Shown here: positions 1-4,940 of the stretch, one piece after another
Layout of the letters: every line of letters starts with the position of its first letter
How positions within the stretch are numbered: the first letter of the stretch is position 1
Source: Deltaproteobacteria bacterium
GTDB taxonomy: Bacteria > Chloroflexota > Dehalococcoidia > Dehalococcoidales > BS750m-G39
Assembly: GCA_013202445.1 (NCBI GenBank)
Contig: JABMRW010000123.1
Span: 1 to 6,498 of the forward strand
Direction of reading: 5' to 3'
DNA: 6,498 bases
The notes under the pieces: generated by a model
What the model was told of the DNA's origin: nothing
The model's database searches: none
The model's input: the letters and a program-made list of their open reading frames with translations, nothing else
Translations under genes and position numbers: made by a program

Positions 1-12
1 CACCCCCTGTGT

Positions 13-38
13 CCCCCTCTCCTATCAAGGAGAGGGGG
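13..38. repeat. Perfect 11-bp palindrome (hairpin 1)
   Basis: Bases 13-23 (CCCCCTCTCCT) are exactly complementary to bases 28-38, leaving a 4-base loop (ATCA). The hairpin lies beyond the 3' end of the methyltransferase gene. No T-run follows the stem on the minus strand, so it does not look like a standard intrinsic terminator. It could protect the mRNA 3' end or be one unit of an interspersed palindromic repeat. The complementarity is certain; the role is inferred. Confidence 0.75.
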
Positions 39-46
39 GAGGATTG

Positions 47-68
47 CTGAGGGGCGTCAGCCCCTCAG
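47..68. repeat. Perfect 9-bp palindrome (hairpin 2)
   Basis: Bases 47-55 (CTGAGGGGC) pair exactly with 60-68 (GCCCCTCAG) around a GTCA loop. It sits 8 bases from hairpin 1 and 44 bases past the methyltransferase stop codon. Two G/C-rich palindromes side by side resemble the REP/BIME arrangement seen between bacterial genes. There is no downstream T-tract on the minus strand. Whether the unit recurs elsewhere in the genome cannot be seen here. Confidence 0.75.
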
Positions 69-112
69 ACTCCCCTTGATGATTTTGCTCCTTCTAGGAC
101 TCCTTTTGGCCG

Positions 113-802
113 TTATAGCTTTGTACTTACAACCATGAACTCGAATGTTCCATGCTGTATCGGCTCTTTACTGAAAGGATTAGCTCCTGATATCACCTTA
201 AAACCGTGTTGTTCCAGCACCCATTTCAGTTCTGGAAATGTGTAACTGCGGTCGCTGCATTTGAGGGTCTTTCTTTGCCCATCTTTTTGGGTTATTTCTA
301 TTTCTGTTTCTATACGGCAGGTCATGGGGTCGAATTTACCTTCTCGAAAAAGGTTCAAGGTAGTAAGAATAAATATACCGTTTTTCTTTAAAGACTGGTG
401 AACAGCTTTCAATACCTTATAGTTCTCGGCATCATTTTCAAGCAAGCTAAAAGCCCCTTCACAGAGGCACAGGGCGGCATCAAATTCATTTTGAAAAGGC
501 AACTCTCTGGCGTCACAAACTCTAAAATCGACTTGAACATTTTGCTCTTTGGCGACTTTGTTTGCCGCTCCAATCATACCGGGTGATAGATCTATTCCGG
601 TAATATTCTTATAACCTTTGGTTGCCAGGTTAATGGCATGACGCCCCGTCCCGCAGCCGACGTCGAGGATTTTCATTTCAGGACTTGTTAGATACTCTTT
701 CACCATCCACGCAACTTCGGTTTCAGTGTCTTTTGTGAATGGATAGTCTTCGTATTCAATCCCCATGTTCTCAAATAGCTCTTTATACCACTTAGGATCC
801 AT
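113..802 (-). CDS. Class I SAM-dependent methyltransferase, substrate unknown
   Basis: A 229-residue protein with the Rossmann-type SAM-binding fold. Motif I is ILDVGCGTGRH (residues 45-55). The acidic end of strand 2 is in GIDLSPGMI (69-77, D71 expected to contact the SAM ribose), CDARELPF (96-103) fits motif III, and the strand-4 segment is FDAALCLCEG (107-116). The family transfers a methyl group from SAM; neither substrate nor pathway can be read from the sequence. It is probably cytosolic, with no signal peptide or membrane segment. The ATG start has a GAGG ribosome site at 809-812, 6 bases upstream, and only 8 bases separate it from the lysS stop, so the two are probably co-transcribed. 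The gene is much richer in AT than lysS (18 G/C in the 60 bases 361-420, against 39 in 1681-1740), which suggests a separate origin. The fold is sure; the specific role is unknown. Confidence 0.88.
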   Translation of the reverse strand: MDPKWYKELFENMGIEYEDYPFTKDTETEVAWMVKEYLTSPEMKILDVGCGTGRHAINLATKGYKNITGIDLSPGMIGAANKVAKEQNVQVDFRVCDARELPFQNEFDAALCLCEGAFSLLENDAENYKVLKAVHQSLKKNGIFILTTLNLFREGKFDPMTCRIETEIEITQKDGQRKTLKCSDRSYTFPELKWVLEQHGFKVISGANPFSKEPIQHGTFEFMVVSTKL

Positions 803-808
803 GTTTTA

Positions 809-812
809 CCTC
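809..812 (-). promoter_or_regulatory. Ribosome binding site of the methyltransferase gene
   Basis: GAGG on the minus strand, 6 bases upstream of the ATG at 802. It overlaps the lysS stop codon (811-813), a layout typical of translationally coupled genes. Confidence 0.55.
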
Positions 813-2292
813 ATTTTCTCTCTCTCAGCTGCGGGAATAAAATCACCTCGCGGATGGCCGGCTGGTTTGTCAGGAGCATGACCAGGCGGTCTATGCCGAC
901 GCCCAGGCCCCCGGTGGGGGGCATGCCGTACTCCAGCGCCGTGAGGTAGTCCTCGTCAATTGACCAGCGCTCCTCGTCGCCTGCCTGCCTGTCTTTCAGT
1001 TGTTCCTCAAAGCGCTCCCTCTGCTCCAGGGGGTCGTTGAGCTCGGTGTAGGCGTTGGCGATTTCAAGACCGCCGGCGATGGCCTGAAAGCGCTCTACCA
1101 CCCGCTCTTCGCCGGGCTTGGTCTTGGCCAGCGGCGACATGGAGAGGGGGTAGTCAAAGATAATAGTAGGCTGGATGAGCTTTGGCCTGACGAAGCTCTT
1201 GATAAGCTCGTCGACCAGCTTGGCCCAGTTCTTCTGCGGGTCAACCTCTATTTTCAGCGAGCGCATCTTTTCCCGCAGGCCGTCGGCGGTGGGGTGGGTG
1301 ACGAAATCAATGCCGCTGTACTCCTTGACGGCTTCGCGCAGGGTAATGCGCCGCCAGGGCGGCTTGAAGTGGACGGTATCTTCGCCGAACTGGACTTTGG
1401 TGGCGCCCAATACCTCATGGCTGACCGATGATACCATCTCCTCCAGCATGGCCATGACATCGTTGTAGTCGGCGTAGGCCTCGTAGGTTTCCAGCATGGT
1501 GAACTCGGGGTGGTGTTGGGTGGAGACACCCTCGTTGCGGAAGATACGCCCCAGCTCGTAGACCTTGTCAAAGCCGCCGACAATCAGCCGCTTGAGGTGG
1601 AGCTCCAGGGCGATGCGCAGATAGAAGTCCTGGTCTAAAGCGTGGTGGTGGGTGGTGAAGGGGTTGGCCAGAGCCCCGCCGGCGGCAGGCTGCAGCACCG
1701 GCGTTTCGACCTCCATAAAGCCGCGCTGGTTGAGGAACTGGCGGATGGCGGCGATAGCCCGGCTGCGAACCTGAAAGACCTCCCTGGCCGGGGCGTTGGC
1801 GATGAGGTCTAAATAGCGCTGGCGGTAGCGTGTTTCAACGTCAACCAGCCCGTGCCACTTTTCAGGTAAGGGCTGGAGGGACTTGGCCAGCATGGTGAAG
1901 TTTTCTACATCGAGGGTGGGCTCTTCGGTCTTGGTGCGGAAGAGCTTGCCGCTGACCCCGATGATATCCCCTATATCCAGGTCCTGAAACAGCTCCAGGG
2001 TTTTTTCATCCAGGCGGTCTTTATAGAAGCAGAGCTGGAGCTTGCCATCGCCGTCACGCAGGTCGGCGAAGGAGGTCTTGCCCATCTTTCTCATTGCCGT
2101 AAGACGCCCGGCGAGGCTGACCACCGTTGCCCTTTTTGAGCTCTTTTTCTCCTGCTTTTCCAGCAGCTCCAGGGCCTGCCGGGTGGTATGGCTGCGGTCA
2201 TAGCCGGAGGGGTAGGGGTCTATGCCCTGGCGGCGAATTCGTTCAAGTTTTTGCAGGCGTTGTTGGGCTATAAGGTCTAATCTGGTTGTCAT
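811..2292 (-). CDS. lysS: Lysyl-tRNA synthetase, class II (LysRS)
   Basis: Charges tRNA-Lys with lysine in the cytosol; essential for translation. A 493-residue protein, normal length for bacterial LysRS. The N-terminal tRNA anticodon-binding OB fold covers roughly residues 55-140 (VVSLAGRL, then KTSFADLRDGDGKLQL). The class II catalytic core follows: motif 1 region at GFMEVETPVLQP (191-202), motif 2 at RIFRNEGVSTQHHPEFTMLE (249-268), and motif 3 at GLGVGIDRLVMLL (462-474). I chose ATG at 2292 over the adjacent TTG at 2295 because AAGGGG at 2301-2306 then lies 8 bases upstream. The first 50 bases overlap the end of recO in another frame, suggesting translational coupling. Two positions in the usually well kept GGAxARPFxTHHNALD stretch differ: residues 205-220 read GGALANPFTTHHHALD, with N210 where R is usual and H217 where N is usual. 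Identity is very secure. Confidence 0.97.
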   Translation of the reverse strand: MTTRLDLIAQQRLQKLERIRRQGIDPYPSGYDRSHTTRQALELLEKQEKKSSKRATVVSLAGRLTAMRKMGKTSFADLRDGDGKLQLCFYKDRLDEKTLELFQDLDIGDIIGVSGKLFRTKTEEPTLDVENFTMLAKSLQPLPEKWHGLVDVETRYRQRYLDLIANAPAREVFQVRSRAIAAIRQFLNQRGFMEVETPVLQPAAGGALANPFTTHHHALDQDFYLRIALELHLKRLIVGGFDKVYELGRIFRNEGVSTQHHPEFTMLETYEAYADYNDVMAMLEEMVSSVSHEVLGATKVQFGEDTVHFKPPWRRITLREAVKEYSGIDFVTHPTADGLREKMRSLKIEVDPQKNWAKLVDELIKSFVRPKLIQPTIIFDYPLSMSPLAKTKPGEERVVERFQAIAGGLEIANAYTELNDPLEQRERFEEQLKDRQAGDEERWSIDEDYLTALEYGMPPTGGLGVGIDRLVMLLTNQPAIREVILFPQLRERK

Positions 2293-3049
2293 CAATCTGT
2301 CCCCTTAAACTATCCATCCAGGCGGTTGATTTTACATCTCTCTCCAGAAGGTACCTGATGTAATTTCTCATTAGCATCTCCAGCTGGCGCGATAGTTCCC
2401 GGTCAATTTCCAGTCCGCTTACGGTGCCGTAGTCGCTGTTCTGCAGTAATAGTAGCACTTTTCGGGCGTTTTCGGAAAGGGGGTAGGCAAACTGGCTCTG
2501 GCGGCAGCCGGGGCAGAGCACGCCGCCGGCGCCGGGGGAGAATAGATTGGTGGCCTCCTTTAACGTCGATTTGCAGGTGACACAGTGCTGGAGCTGGGGG
2601 CGGAAGCCGGCCATATCTAAAAGGTGTATCTCAAAGTAGCGCAGTATTAGCTCGTTATCGCCGCCCTGGCTCAAATTTTGCAGGGTCTCTACTAATAGCT
2701 GGAAGAGGGGGTAGTCTTCCACGTTATCGGCGGCGAACTGGTTGACCAGCTCGGTGGCGTAGAGTGCGTATGAGGTGAGGTCCAGGTCTATTTTAAGCGG
2801 CATAAAGCTGTTGATGGTCTGGGCGCCGATTACGGTATCCAGGTTGCGCCCGCGCGCCAGCGATAGCTGGCTGTGGGTGAGTAGTTCCAGGTGCCCGGCC
2901 ATCTTGCTGCGGGGGCGCCTGACCCCCTTGGCCACCGCCTGAATTTTGCCCAGGTGGGGGGTATAGAGGGTGAGTATCCTGCCCGCCTCCCCCAGCTTGG
3001 TCTTTTTGATGATTACGGCTTCAGTTTTATAGGTTCTGGGCTTGGTCAT
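2243..3049 (-). CDS. recO: DNA repair protein RecO
   Basis: Mediator of RecF-pathway recombinational repair. With RecR it displaces SSB and loads RecA on single-stranded DNA, and it also anneals complementary strands. A 268-residue protein, typical length for RecO. The N-terminal OB fold (about residues 5-80) starts with the family pattern YKTEAVIIKKTKLGEAGRILTLYT, of which EAVIIKKTKLGEAGRIL spans 10-26, and continues with GKIQAVAKGVRRPRSKMAG. A helical middle part follows, then a four-cysteine zinc site, C156-x2-C159 and C179-x2-C182. The ATG start has no clear Shine-Dalgarno sequence: the 12-base gap to the upstream gene and the bases around it are A/T-rich. Translation may depend on reinitiation after the upstream gene. 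The 3' end overlaps lysS by 50 bases. RecR is encoded about 1 kb upstream in the same direction, so both partners may share transcripts. Confidence 0.94.
   Translation of the reverse strand: MTKPRTYKTEAVIIKKTKLGEAGRILTLYTPHLGKIQAVAKGVRRPRSKMAGHLELLTHSQLSLARGRNLDTVIGAQTINSFMPLKIDLDLTSYALYATELVNQFAADNVEDYPLFQLLVETLQNLSQGGDNELILRYFEIHLLDMAGFRPQLQHCVTCKSTLKEATNLFSPGAGGVLCPGCRQSQFAYPLSENARKVLLLLQNSDYGTVSGLEIDRELSRQLEMLMRNYIRYLLERDVKSTAWMDSLRGQIDDNQIRPYSPTTPAKT
2301..2306 (-). promoter_or_regulatory. Ribosome binding site deciding the lysS start
   Basis: AAGGGG on the minus strand, 8 bases before ATG 2292 and 5 before the alternative TTG 2295. The spacing favours the ATG. The site lies inside the recO coding sequence. 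Confidence 0.55.
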
Positions 3050-3061
3050 TTCTGTTTATTT

Positions 3062-3622
3062 TTATTTATTGAAGTTTACTTTATCTGGTTCTCTATAATC
3101 TCTTTTTAACAGGATATCTCTTTCTTTTAAGAGACAGGCTCTATTGTGTGCTATAGCTTTATCAAATTCCTTACTATGCCATGCTTCAATACATAACTTT
3201 CCCACGTCATGAAAAGGGTCATCATAATTGGGTATGCCCAGCTCTGCAACAGCGTTTTTCTTACTTTCGAATTTAAATTCCTGCAGTTCCCCGTCGAAGT
3301 CGATTGTTATTCCTATATGGTGAAACAAGACACTACTCTCAAAATTAGTATTGAATGCATAAAAGGGCCTTTCAAGGCGGTTTAAAATCTGCTCCGTTTG
3401 TGATTTTAATTCCTCGATAGCTTCTCTATCTTTGGCACAGAATATTTGAAGTTCCTTATCATTGATTTGGCCGAAGATTACTTGCTCTAAATTCTCGCAT
3501 TCTCTTGAATCATTGGAAGTTGTATATGACCTGTTTCTGGTAAAGTCTCCAATAGTTTCAATATCTATGATTGTGCCTTTGAAAGAACCGGAGGGAGTAA
3601 TTTCTTTATGCTTTATTATCAC
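3062..3622 (-). CDS. Uncharacterised RNase H-like / DEDD-exonuclease-like protein
   Basis: A 186-residue protein not matched to a named family. Seen: a hydrophobic strand with an acidic pair, GTIIDIETIGDF (16-27, D20 and E22), like ExoI of DEDD 3'-5' exonucleases; YAFNTNFESSVLFHH (88-102), like ExoII 'N-x-x-F-D' but with E95 for D; and AIAHNRACLLKERDIL (156-171), like ExoIII of YprB-type nucleases ('HN-x-x-D'), with C163 in place of the usual D, though D169 lies nearby. This suggests a nuclease fold with an altered, possibly weakened, metal site. No signal peptide or membrane helix is seen. The start is GTG with AGGA at 3631-3634, 8 bases upstream; recO follows after 12 bases. The gene is AT-rich (21 G/C in the 60 bases 3121-3180), unlike recO and recR, hinting at later acquisition. 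A repair nuclease role alongside RecO and RecR is only a guess. The CDS is likely real because of its motifs, ribosome site and tight spacing. Confidence 0.75.
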   Translation of the reverse strand: MIIKHKEITPSGSFKGTIIDIETIGDFTRNRSYTTSNDSRECENLEQVIFGQINDKELQIFCAKDREAIEELKSQTEQILNRLERPFYAFNTNFESSVLFHHIGITIDFDGELQEFKFESKKNAVAELGIPNYDDPFHDVGKLCIEAWHSKEFDKAIAHNRACLLKERDILLKRDYREPDKVNFNK

Positions 3623-3718
3623 GTTTGTTGTCCTAAAAGTGCTTGAACCTGACTATCCGTAACCCCTTCATTATGAGGGCGGCGGGCGGGAATAGATGTA
3701 AAAGGGGTGGGGGGGGGG
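3623..3718. other. 96-base gap between the DUF6506-like and nuclease-like genes
   Basis: Most of this gap (3665-3718) is the G-tract repeat described separately, including a run of ten G at 3709-3718. The rest (3623-3664) holds only the AGGA ribosome site of the nuclease-like gene. I looked for -35/-10 boxes on the minus strand. TTTACA and a CATAAT-like hexamer occur, but 21 bases apart, too far for a convincing sigma-70 promoter. Confidence 0.5.
3631..3634 (-). promoter_or_regulatory. Ribosome binding site of the nuclease-like gene
   Basis: AGGA on the minus strand, 8 bases before the GTG start at 3622. This short site supports the GTG as start codon. Confidence 0.45.
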
Positions 3719-3730
3719 TTATCCCTCCTC
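3665..3730 (-). repeat. G-tract interspersed repeat, copy A
   Basis: On the plus strand this reads CCTTCATTATGAGGGC, then GGCGGGCGGG, an AT-rich segment, GGGGT, a run of ten G and TTATCCCTCC. Bases 3671-3708 align with copy B (4871-4908) at 31 of 39 columns, and the tail TTATCCCTCCTC resembles the tail of copy B, TTTACCCCTCCCC. Both copies lie at the 3' end of a minus-strand gene in the same orientation. Copy A overlaps the last codons and the TAA stop (3719-3721) of the DUF6506-like gene. The left boundary is approximate; the right boundary depends on aligning across the G-run. Confidence 0.7.
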
Positions 3731-4051
3731 GGCAAACCAGCCTTCTTTGGTCAGAATCTCCCCGACCATATTTGTGCCGGGGACATCTCCCCTGGCTACA
3801 TTTATGGCCACTTTATCACCGACGGCGCTGGCAATCCTGGCTACCGCTTGGTGTGTGAAGCCGGGACAAAGGAAGAGAACTTGCACCCCTTCTTTTTGGA
3901 CTAAATCCTGGCACACCTTGACCGCCTGGTCAAAATTCATCATTTCAATGACTACCGTGGTTATTTCCATCTTGGAGGTCTTAACTAAAGCTCGGTGCCG
4001 GTTAGGGTCACCATCAGGTGCCATAATGATAAATGCTGATTTAACGACCAT
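3719..4051 (-). CDS. Small DUF6506-like protein of unknown function
   Basis: A 110-residue protein, probably cytosolic. It opens with VVKSAFIIMAPDGDPNRHRA (residues 2-21), continues with a strand (ITTVVIEM), a helix with the pattern DQAVKVCQDLVQKEGVQ, then FLCPGFTHQAVARIASAVGDK and a short VAINVARGD strand. From memory this layout, particularly the opening 'AFI-APxxDPxxHRA' and 'CxGFxHxxxARIxxAVG', matches DUF6506, a family with no known function. The alternating strands and helices suggest a small alpha/beta fold. The ATG has a strong AAGGAG site (4060-4065) 8 bases upstream, and the gap to recR is only 15 bases, so the gene is probably transcribed with recR. The final residues after WF (AEEG) and the TAA stop fall partly in repeat copy A, so the C-terminus may have been reshaped by that element. 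The family call is moderate, function unknown. Confidence 0.85.
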   Translation of the reverse strand: MVVKSAFIIMAPDGDPNRHRALVKTSKMEITTVVIEMMNFDQAVKVCQDLVQKEGVQVLFLCPGFTHQAVARIASAVGDKVAINVARGDVPGTNMVGEILTKEGWFAEEG

Positions 4052-4059
4052 GATATTTA

Positions 4060-4065
4060 CTCCTT
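4060..4065 (-). promoter_or_regulatory. Ribosome binding site of the DUF6506-like gene
   Basis: AAGGAG on the minus strand, 8 bases before ATG 4051 and directly after the recR stop codon (4067-4069). This is the clearest Shine-Dalgarno match in the recR-recO stretch and suggests efficient translation from the recR transcript. Confidence 0.7.
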
Positions 4066-4066
4066 T

Positions 4067-4678
4067 TTAAAATTCCTGCCTGCCCTCTATAGCCCGGGTG
4101 AGGGTGACGTCATCGGCGTATTCCAGTTCGGTGCCGAAGGGAAGCCCCCGCGCCAGGCGGGTGACCACTATTCCTAAGGGGGAGATGAGCTTATTGAGAT
4201 ACATGGCGGTGGTTTCCCCCTCCAGATTGGGGTTGGTGGCTAAGATAACCTCGGTTACCGAGCCGTCCCGCAGGCGGTCCATCAGCTCTTTGACCCTTAT
4301 ATCGTCAGTGCCGACACCTTCGGTGGGGGAGATGGCGCCGTGGAGGACGTGATACAGCCCGTGGTAGATCCTGGTGTGCTCCAGTGCCAGTATGTCCTGC
4401 GGCTGTTCCACGATGCAAATCTTGCCCCGCTCCCGCTGGGAGTTGAGGCAGATGGGGCAGGGGTCGGTATCGGTGATATTAAAGCAGACCGAGCATAGTT
4501 TGGTCTGCTGCTTTACCGATAGCAGGGCTTCGGCCAGCATCTTGGTCTGCTCTTCCGGCGCCCGGAGCAGGTTATAGGCCAGACGCTGGGCGCTCTTGGG
4601 CCCGATGCCGGGCAGTTTGTTCAGTTCCTGTATTAACCTGGCTACCGCACCCGAGGTGGGTGTGAGATTTGAGTCCAA
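4067..4678 (-). CDS. recR: Recombination mediator protein RecR
   Basis: Works with RecO (and RecF) to load RecA at single-stranded gaps; the family forms ring-shaped oligomers around DNA. A 203-residue protein, normal for RecR. Domains in order: a helix-hairpin-helix at KLPGIGPKSAQRLAYNLL (21-38); a four-cysteine zinc finger, C62-x2-C65 and C74-x2-C77; a Toprim domain starting ICIVEQPQDILALE (88-101, E91 in the usual acidic position) with the ATNPNLEGETTA segment (137-148); and a C-terminal Walker B-like region, TRLARGLPFGTELEYADDVT (173-192). The start is TTG, supported by GAGGGGAG at 4687-4694; no ATG in frame nearby would give the full N-terminus. The gene is separated from ybaB by 262 bases of repeats, unusual for the ybaB-recR pair, so it may have its own promoter or rely on read-through. 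The DUF6506-like gene follows 15 bases later. All key residues are present. Confidence 0.97.
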   Translation of the reverse strand: MDSNLTPTSGAVARLIQELNKLPGIGPKSAQRLAYNLLRAPEEQTKMLAEALLSVKQQTKLCSVCFNITDTDPCPICLNSQRERGKICIVEQPQDILALEHTRIYHGLYHVLHGAISPTEGVGTDDIRVKELMDRLRDGSVTEVILATNPNLEGETTAMYLNKLISPLGIVVTRLARGLPFGTELEYADDVTLTRAIEGRQEF

Positions 4679-4686
4679 TATACGCT

Positions 4687-4694
4687 CTCCCCTC
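4687..4694 (-). promoter_or_regulatory. Ribosome binding site supporting the TTG start of recR
   Basis: GAGGGGAG on the minus strand, ending 8 bases before TTG 4678. The purine-rich match and spacing support the rare start codon. Confidence 0.6.
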
Positions 4695-4741
4695 TAAATA
4701 TTTTTTGGTTTAGTCCTTAACCCCCCCAGAAAGCGGGAGAT

Positions 4742-4761
4742 TGGGGGCTTCACCCCGCCCC
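4742..4761 (-). repeat. Hairpin fragment D of the G-tract repeat
   Basis: Reads TGGGGGCTTCACCCCGCCCC on the plus strand and matches the tail of copy B (4908-4927) at 18 of 20 positions. Both differences leave the GGGG/CCCC stem intact. On the minus strand no T-run follows, so unlike copy B it does not look like a terminator. Confidence 0.65.
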
Positions 4762-4835
4762 GTTTTTAGCGGTTCTCTTTTTTCCCACCCTGACCCACCC
4801 TACAGGGGTTTCACCTCTAAAACTTTCCTGGCCAC

Positions 4836-4866
4836 CCCTTTGTTATAAGGGTGGGTGGGTGAAGCC
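4836..4866 (-). repeat. Partial copy C of the G-tract repeat
   Basis: TTATAAGGGTGG at 4843-4854 recurs exactly at 4871-4882 in copy B, 28 bases away, and similar bases precede it in copy A. After this core, copy C changes into GTGGGTGAAGCC, which ends in one arm of a 10-bp inverted repeat. It appears to be a truncated or rearranged unit placed in tandem with copy B. Confidence 0.6.
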
Positions 4867-4927
4867 TTCCTTATAAGGGTGGTCGGGCGGGTAAAGATAT
4901 AAAAGGGTGGGGGCTTTACCCCTCCCC
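4865..4927 (-). repeat. G-tract interspersed repeat, copy B
   Basis: The most complete copy: CCTTCC, TTATAAGGGTGGTCGGGCGG, an A-rich segment around AAGATATAAAA, GGGTGGGGG, CTTTA and CCCCTCCCC. It lies 13 bases past the ybaB stop codon. Bases 4871-4908 align with copy A at 31 of 39 columns. The 3' part also forms the possible ybaB terminator. The repeat family is not one I can name. Confidence 0.7.
4901..4927 (-). terminator. Possible intrinsic terminator after ybaB
   Basis: On the minus strand the sequence reads GGGGAGGGGTAAAGCCCCC, then ACCCTTTTAT. GGGG (4922-4919) pairs with CCCC, and an outer GGG with CCC (4907-4905) past an A opposite A/C, around a TAAAG loop, followed by TTTT. The stem is G/C-rich but imperfect and the T-run is short, so termination may be partial. 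If active, recR would need read-through or its own promoter. Confidence 0.4.
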
Positions 4928-4940
4928 ATATTATTTAAAT

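Larger units (their letters stand above)
4679..4940. other. 262-base intergenic region between ybaB and recR, built of repeat fragments
   Basis: No ORF of coding character is visible. The region holds copy B of the G-tract repeat (4865-4927), a partial copy C (4836-4866), a hairpin fragment D (4742-4761) and a 6-bp stem (AGGGGT 4804-4809 with ACCCCT 4834-4839). A 10-bp inverted repeat (4746-4755 with 4857-4866) brackets its centre. The recR ribosome site lies at its left end. A/T-rich bases at 4695-4712 might hold a recR promoter, but no convincing -35/-10 pair was found. Confidence 0.6.

Noticed and set aside
13..68. Palindromes considered as a CRISPR fragment or an intrinsic terminator
   Set aside because: There is no regular repeat-spacer pattern, and no T-run follows either stem on the minus strand.
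1000..1431. Plus-strand 143-codon open frame opposite lysS
   Set aside because: It is antisense to a clearly functional lysS core and its protein shows no recognisable motif. High GC content makes such open frames common.
1254..1583. Minus-strand 109-codon frame inside lysS
   Set aside because: It lies wholly within lysS in another frame and is rich in S, T and P, as expected for a shifted GC-rich frame.
3643..3904. Short plus-strand open frames over repeat copy A and the DUF6506-like gene
   Set aside because: They run through the G-run and are antisense to a gene with a strong ribosome site; no motif.
4707..4722. Imperfect palindrome GGTTTAGTCCTTAACC upstream of recR, considered as an operator
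   Set aside because: Only the outer four bases on each side match well and no promoter elements flank it, so chance is likely.
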